Positions 60,121-64,000 of a stretch of DNA of 64,000 nucleotides are shown piece by piece. The position numbers and the translations under genes are program-made. This DNA comes from Flavobacteriales bacterium (GTDB taxonomy: Bacteria; Bacteroidota; Bacteroidia; Flavobacteriales_F; PHOS-HE28), in assembly GCA_016721825.1 (NCBI GenBank), contig JADKHI010000006.1:310001-374000 (forward strand), read 5' to 3'. How positions within the stretch are numbered: the stretch's first letter is position 1; every line of letters begins with the position of its first letter. Below the pieces are notes generated by a model. It saw nothing but the letters and a program-made list of their open reading frames with translations, did no database searches and was not told the origin of the DNA.

Positions 60121-61452
60121 ATGCGCCGCCGCACCATCGCTACTGTCATTCTGTTGGCCACCTTGAGCGTGGTGGGCGTGGTGCTGACGCAGGTGCTCTG
60201 GTTGGACCGGGCCTTCCGGGTACAACGCGCCGAAGCTGAACTTCAACTAAGGCAGCACCAGCAGCTGGACAAGCAGTTCAATGACCGTGTGGTGATCGCG
60301 CTGACCGCCGTGGCCGAGAAGATCCTCTCGATCAACAAGGACCCCTCGGACCTGTACGACGCTGTGAAACAGGAACGGCCGAACTACTTCGCGGTGGCGA
60401 TCAACGACACGGTCCACCCCTACTTGCTGGAAGCCTTACTGCGGAAGGAGTTCATGCGGCGCAACATCGGCGAGGACTTCGAGTATGGGGTGTACGACTG
60501 CTTCACGGACAGCATCGTCTACGGCAACTATGTAAGCCTGATGGACAGCGCGGTGGCCGATACGGCAACCCACAGTCAACTGCTGAAGCTCAACAAGGAC
60601 GGACACTACTTCGGCGTCTACTTCCCCCGTCGCGGCAGCGTTTTCTGGGAGCCCAGGCCTCGCGCACAGGCCACTTGGATCTACCCGGCCATCGTCACGC
60701 TCATCGTGTTCGGGTTCTTCGCATATAGCCTTTGGGTGATCCTTCGGCAGAAGCGCATCAGCGAGATCAAGAACGACTTCATCGGCAACATGACGCACGA
60801 GTTGAAGACCCCGATCAGCACGATCGCATTGAGCAGTGAGGTCTTGAGCGATCCGGGGATCGTCAACGAACCGGAACGTCTTCGCACCTACGCAGGCATC
60901 ATTCGTTCTGAGAACGAACGTTTGCGCACCCAGGTGGAACGCGTGCTGCAACTGGCGACCTTGGACCGCGAGAACCTAGCATTGAAGCAGGAACCTGTGG
61001 ACCTCCATGAGCTCATCGCGGATGTCGCCGATGCCTTCGTGGTACAGCTGCAGGAACGCAACGGCATCGTGCGCAGTGAACTGGGTGCGATCCACCACGT
61101 GATCACCGGCGACTCCGTACACCTGTCCAACATGCTCTTCAATCTGGTGGACAATGCCATCAAGTACAGCGCGGAGAACGTGGATGTGCTCATCACCACC
61201 ACCGATCGGGGGCAGCGGGTCGAGCTACGGGTGAAGGACCATGGTATCGGCATCGCCAAAGCGGACCAGCACCACGTGTTCGAGCGTTTCTATCGCGTAC
61301 CTACAGGCAATGTGCACAATGTGAAAGGCTTCGGACTGGGGCTGCATTACGTGCAGCAGATCGTTCATGCCCACAACGGCACCATCAAGCTCGAAAGCGA
61401 ACCCGGGCAAGGCAGCACCTTCACCGTGTTGTTCCCCATTTCCATGACATGA
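60121..61452 (+). CDS. Sensor histidine kinase (HisKA)
   Basis: Inner-membrane histidine kinase of 443 residues. Helix 1 is about 5-27 (TIATVILLATLSVVGVVLTQV), a periplasmic sensor of about 155 residues follows, and helix 2 is about 186-208 (WIYPAIVTLIVFGFFAYSLWVIL). The HisKA motif FIGNMTHELKTPIST has phosphohistidine H226; the HATPase domain shows NLVDNAIKYS, VKDHGIGI and KGFGLGLHYV. No HAMP or PAS domain is visible. The stop overlaps the next start (ATGA), so kinase and regulator are coupled. The stimulus is unknown. Confidence 0.95.
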   Translation: MRRRTIATVILLATLSVVGVVLTQVLWLDRAFRVQRAEAELQLRQHQQLDKQFNDRVVIALTAVAEKILSINKDPSDLYDAVKQERPNYFAVAINDTVHPYLLEALLRKEFMRRNIGEDFEYGVYDCFTDSIVYGNYVSLMDSAVADTATHSQLLKLNKDGHYFGVYFPRRGSVFWEPRPRAQATWIYPAIVTLIVFGFFAYSLWVILRQKRISEIKNDFIGNMTHELKTPISTIALSSEVLSDPGIVNEPERLRTYAGIIRSENERLRTQVERVLQLATLDRENLALKQEPVDLHELIADVADAFVVQLQERNGIVRSELGAIHHVITGDSVHLSNMLFNLVDNAIKYSAENVDVLITTTDRGQRVELRVKDHGIGIAKADQHHVFERFYRVPTGNVHNVKGFGLGLHYVQQIVHAHNGTIKLESEPGQGSTFTVLFPISMT

Positions 61453-62153
61453 TCATGACCGCGAACAAGGCGAACATCCTGCTGGTGGAGGACGACCAGA
61501 ACCTGGGCTTTGTGATCCAAGATGCGCTGAAGCGCAAAGGCTACGGGGTACACCTTTGCCGCGATGGCAAGGAAGGGCTCAAGTACTTCAATGAACATCC
61601 GTATGATCTGTGCGTGCTGGACGTGATGTTGCCGCACAAGGACGGCTTCAGTCTGGCCGAGGACATACGCCTCACGGACCAGCGCATCCCGATCGTCTTT
61701 CTAACAGCGAAGAGCCAGACGGACGATCGTATCGCTGGCTTCAAAGCGGGCGGCGACGACTACCTGACCAAACCCTTCAGCCACGAAGAACTGATCCTGC
61801 GCATCGAGGCGATCCTGCGTCGCACGAAAGGCCTTGGCGACGACACGCGTTCACGTGAGGTCTTCGAGATCGGCACGTATTCCTTCGATCACCGCAACCT
61901 GGTGCTCAAACATCCCGACGAGGAGCGCAAGCTCACGAAGAAGGAAGCGGACGTGCTTCGCCTGCTCTGCATGCACCGTGACCAGGTGCTACCTCGTGAG
62001 CTGGTGCTCAACATGGTCTGGGGCGATGACACCTATTTCCTGGGCCGCAGCCTGGATGTGTTCATCAGCCGGTTGCGGAAGTACCTGCGCCACGACCCCA
62101 ACGTGCAGATCATGAACGTGCACGGCGTCGGCTTCAAGTTCCAAGTGGGCTGA
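61449..62153 (+). CDS. OmpR/PhoB-type response regulator
   Basis: DNA-binding response regulator of 234 residues. Receiver with acidic pair in LLVEDDQNLG (E14-D16), phospho-acceptor D58 in LCVLDVMLPHKDG, T in VFLTAKS and K in YLTKPFS. The C-terminal winged helix is LTKKEADVLRLLCMHRDQVLPRELVL to SLDVFISRLRKYLRHDPNVQIMNVHGVGFKF. ATG overlaps the kinase stop. Target promoters are not recognisable here. Confidence 0.96.
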   Translation: MIMTANKANILLVEDDQNLGFVIQDALKRKGYGVHLCRDGKEGLKYFNEHPYDLCVLDVMLPHKDGFSLAEDIRLTDQRIPIVFLTAKSQTDDRIAGFKAGGDDYLTKPFSHEELILRIEAILRRTKGLGDDTRSREVFEIGTYSFDHRNLVLKHPDEERKLTKKEADVLRLLCMHRDQVLPRELVLNMVWGDDTYFLGRSLDVFISRLRKYLRHDPNVQIMNVHGVGFKFQVG

Positions 62154-62160
62154 AACAAGC

Positions 62161-62196
62161 GCGGCGGCGGCCATCCCACGATGGACCCGCCGCCGC
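62161..62196. terminator. Strong hairpin between convergent genes
   Basis: Ten-base arms GCGGCGGCGG (62161-62170) / CCGCCGCCGC (62187-62196) enclosing CCATC/GATGG (62171-62175 and 62180-62184). It lies eight bases after the regulator gene and 28 before yqeY; it may act for both strands, but no T run is present. Confidence 0.6.
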
Positions 62197-62223
62197 TACC
62201 CCAACGTATCGTTCACTGCCGGA

Positions 62224-62682
62224 TCAGGATCCGGCCAGGAGTCGTTTCACTAGCGCCGCCACCATGCTGCCCTCTGCCTTTCCCGCCAGGCGGGCGTTCG
62301 CTTCGATCATCACCTTCCCCATCGCCTTCATATCGGTGGCACCGAGCTCCGCTATGATCTTGCGCACTTCCGCTTCCACCTCCGCGTCGCTCAAGCGTGC
62401 CGGCAGGTATGCCCCGATCACCAGGGCTTGTGCCTCATCCTCTCCAGCGAGATCGGGCCTGCCTTGCTGATGATAGATCGTAGCGGCTTCCGCACGCTGC
62501 TTATGCAGCTTCTGGAGCAGGCGCAATCCGGCTTCCTCCGTGATACCATCGGTACCTCCACCCTCCTTCGTGAGCTCCAGCAGGATCGCGCTCTTGATGG
62601 CGCGCAACGCGTTCAAGCGATCCTTGTCCCGGGCCAGCATCGCGGCTTTGATGTCCGCGTCGATGCGCTGCTGAAGGCTCAT
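62224..62682 (-). CDS. yqeY: GatB/YqeY-domain protein
   Basis: Soluble helical protein of 152 residues of the YqeY family, related to the tail of the GatB subunit of Asp/Glu-tRNA amidotransferase. Visible: LQQRIDADIKAAMLARDKDRLNALRAIKSAI, then YLPARLSDAEVEAEVRKIIAELGATDMKAMGKVM and ARLAGKAEGSMVAALVKRLL. Its own function is not settled; it may bind tRNA. Start ATG 62682 lies two bases after the ftsZ stop, the usual ftsZ-yqeY order in Bacteroidota, so they are co-transcribed. Confidence 0.95.
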   Translation of the reverse strand: MSLQQRIDADIKAAMLARDKDRLNALRAIKSAILLELTKEGGGTDGITEEAGLRLLQKLHKQRAEAATIYHQQGRPDLAGEDEAQALVIGAYLPARLSDAEVEAEVRKIIAELGATDMKAMGKVMIEANARLAGKAEGSMVAALVKRLLAGS

Positions 62683-62684
62683 GC

Positions 62685-64000
62685 TCAATCAACGTTGTCG
62701 TGCAGGAACGGGTTGTTACGGCGAAGCTCCACGCGGCGCTCACCGTTCTCATCCGTTTCCTCGTTCAGCGTGTAGCGGCTCATGGTGCTATCAGCGCTGT
62801 TGGGCACATCGTTCAGTACCACGTTCTTGCGGCGGTAGGCGGGCTCACGCTCCATCTCGCTGAGCCCGTTCGGGGAGCGCAGGCGGATGCTCATCTCACG
62901 CACACGGGCCAGGCGGTCCTCCACGCGGTTCGAATGTTCCACCGGTGCCACACGCGGCTCATTGGAGGGCACGGGTGCGGTCGGCGCCGCGTTCGTAGGG
63001 GTCTCCACCTGAGCCTGCGTGTTCGGTTCCGGAGCGTCATACAGGTTCAAGCGCACCACTTCCTCGCGAGGCGGAGCAGGTGGGGCGGGTGGCACGACGG
63101 CCACCGGACGCACGGGAACGGCTTGAGCCGGTACTTCATCGAACACGATCGCACTCTGCTGTTGCACTGGAGCCTCGGAGACCGGAAGCTCTGGAGCCAC
63201 AGCGGGCTTCAAGTAGGGTTCGAAGGGAACGGGAGCTGCTCCCTGCTGCAAGTTGGTAGCCGGCGTTGCGAAAGGACTGGCGAGCGGCGCGGTGACGGGG
63301 GTCGCTGCGTCGTACAGACCCGTCACGATGCGCTCCGCCAGCGGCTCTTCCATGGGGGTGCCGTTGCTGTTGAGGTTGAAGCCTGTGGCGATCACTGTTA
63401 CGCGAAGACGCTCACCGAGCGAGAGGTCCTGGCAGTAACCGAAGATCACGTCGGCGCTGCTGCCGGCGGCCTCCTGAATGTGGTCGGTGATCTCGCTCAT
63501 CTCGTCCATGGCGAGCGTGCGCTCTCCGTGGGCCACGTTCAGCAGCACGTACTTCGCGCCACGGATGTCGTTGTCGTTCAGCAAGGGGGAAGCGAGGGCT
63601 TCCATGGCGGCCCGTTGAGCGCGGTCCTCCCCTTCGGCTTCGGCCATGCCCATGATGGCCACACCGCTGTTGGTCATCACCGTGCGCACATCCTCGAAGT
63701 CCACGTTCACCTTGCCGGTAACGGTGATGATGTCGGCGATGCCGCGGGCGGCAGTGGTGAGCACGTTGTCGGCATGGGCGAAGGCATCGTCCATGGTGAG
63801 GTTCCCGAAGAGCTCACGTAAGCGATCGTTGTTGATCACCAGCAGGGTATCAACGGCCTGACGCATCTCCTCGATACCGGCAGTGGCCTGCTGCACACGC
63901 TTGCGACCTTCCCACTTGAACGGCATGGTGACGATGCCCACAGTGAGGATGCCGAGCTCGCGGGCGATCCGTGCGATCACTGGTGCGGCACCGGTTCCTG
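62685..64000 (-). CDS. ftsZ: Cell-division protein FtsZ, N-terminus outside the window
   Basis: Tubulin-like GTPase that builds the division ring. Only the part after the GGGTGTG signature is inside; the first visible residues are TGAAPVIARIARELGILTVG. It shows the GTPase T7 loop-region (MDDAFAHADNVL, NVDFEDVRTVM, GVAIMGMAEAEGEDRAQRAAMEA) and the structural core to about VTVIATGFN. A long, Pro/Val-rich linker follows, and a C-terminal peptide EPAYRRKNVVL that binds FtsA-like anchors, with an extra tail to HDNVD. About 438 residues are seen. The gene continues beyond base 64000 on the minus strand. Confidence 0.96.
   Translation of the reverse strand, partial: GTGAAPVIARIARELGILTVGIVTMPFKWEGRKRVQQATAGIEEMRQAVDTLLVINNDRLRELFGNLTMDDAFAHADNVLTTAARGIADIITVTGKVNVDFEDVRTVMTNSGVAIMGMAEAEGEDRAQRAAMEALASPLLNDNDIRGAKYVLLNVAHGERTLAMDEMSEITDHIQEAAGSSADVIFGYCQDLSLGERLRVTVIATGFNLNSNGTPMEEPLAERIVTGLYDAATPVTAPLASPFATPATNLQQGAAPVPFEPYLKPAVAPELPVSEAPVQQQSAIVFDEVPAQAVPVRPVAVVPPAPPAPPREEVVRLNLYDAPEPNTQAQVETPTNAAPTAPVPSNEPRVAPVEHSNRVEDRLARVREMSIRLRSPNGLSEMEREPAYRRKNVVLNDVPNSADSTMSRYTLNEETDENGERRVELRRNNPFLHDNVD

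Overview
The window looks like chromosomal DNA from a high-GC member of the Bacteroidota, most likely Flavobacteriales-like. The evidence is a complete porP-gldK-gldL-gldM-gldN locus for type IX secretion and gliding, five predicted secreted proteins carrying type IX (type A) C-terminal sorting domains, two carboxypeptidase-regulatory/TonB outer-membrane receptors, promoters of the TTG-N20-TANNTTTG kind, and the order miaB / sigma-54 activator / lptE / TPR protein / secG / groES / groEL that is typical of this phylum. No rRNA, CRISPR array, integrase or insertion sequence was seen.

Layout. 1-4.6 kb (+): DMT-family exporter, family 2 glycosyltransferase, a GT39-type membrane glycosyltransferase broken by a one-base shift in a G6 run, and a PLP enzyme of the Cys/Met metabolism family. 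4.6-9.9 kb (-): era, der, a small membrane-anchored protein and a TonB-dependent receptor. 10.0 kb: initiator-type tRNA-Met. 10.1-21.6 kb (-): type IX core (porP, gldKLMN) followed by two extra gldN copies, an ABC-F ATPase and a second gldM. 21.7-25.7 kb (-): arginase-fold protein and topA. 25.9-32.8 kb (+): miaB to groEL. 33.0-38.5 kb (+): a four-gene Wadjet-like (JetABCD/Mks) SMC defence operon. 38.6-46.9 kb (+): a two-component system with a beta-propeller sensor, followed by two paralogous type IX cargo proteins and a third cargo protein. 47-53.5 kb: a tiny sorting-domain protein, a MuiA-like DUF4139 protein, an unknown exported protein, an RRM-RGG RNA-binding protein and a second TonB-type receptor. 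53.8-60.0 kb (-): a 1495-residue repeat protein with a sorting domain and a GT39 glycosyltransferase. 60.1-62.2 kb (+): an HK/OmpR pair. 62.2-64 kb (-): yqeY and ftsZ, the latter cut by the window edge.

How the parts fit. Cargo made with a signal peptide passes SecYEG (secG is here) and leaves through the PorP/GldKLMN machine. The extra GldM and GldN copies suggest a second or modified motor/periplasmic ring.

The strongest unexplained signals are two. One is a perfect 12-bp palindrome (ACATCATGATGT) at the same position upstream of the NarL-type regulator and of both delta-60-type cargo genes, which reads like an autoregulated regulon. The other is the Wadjet-like operon, whose SMC and nuclease subunits look short. 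All coordinates and motifs were read by eye, and family assignments rest on recognised motifs, not on searches.
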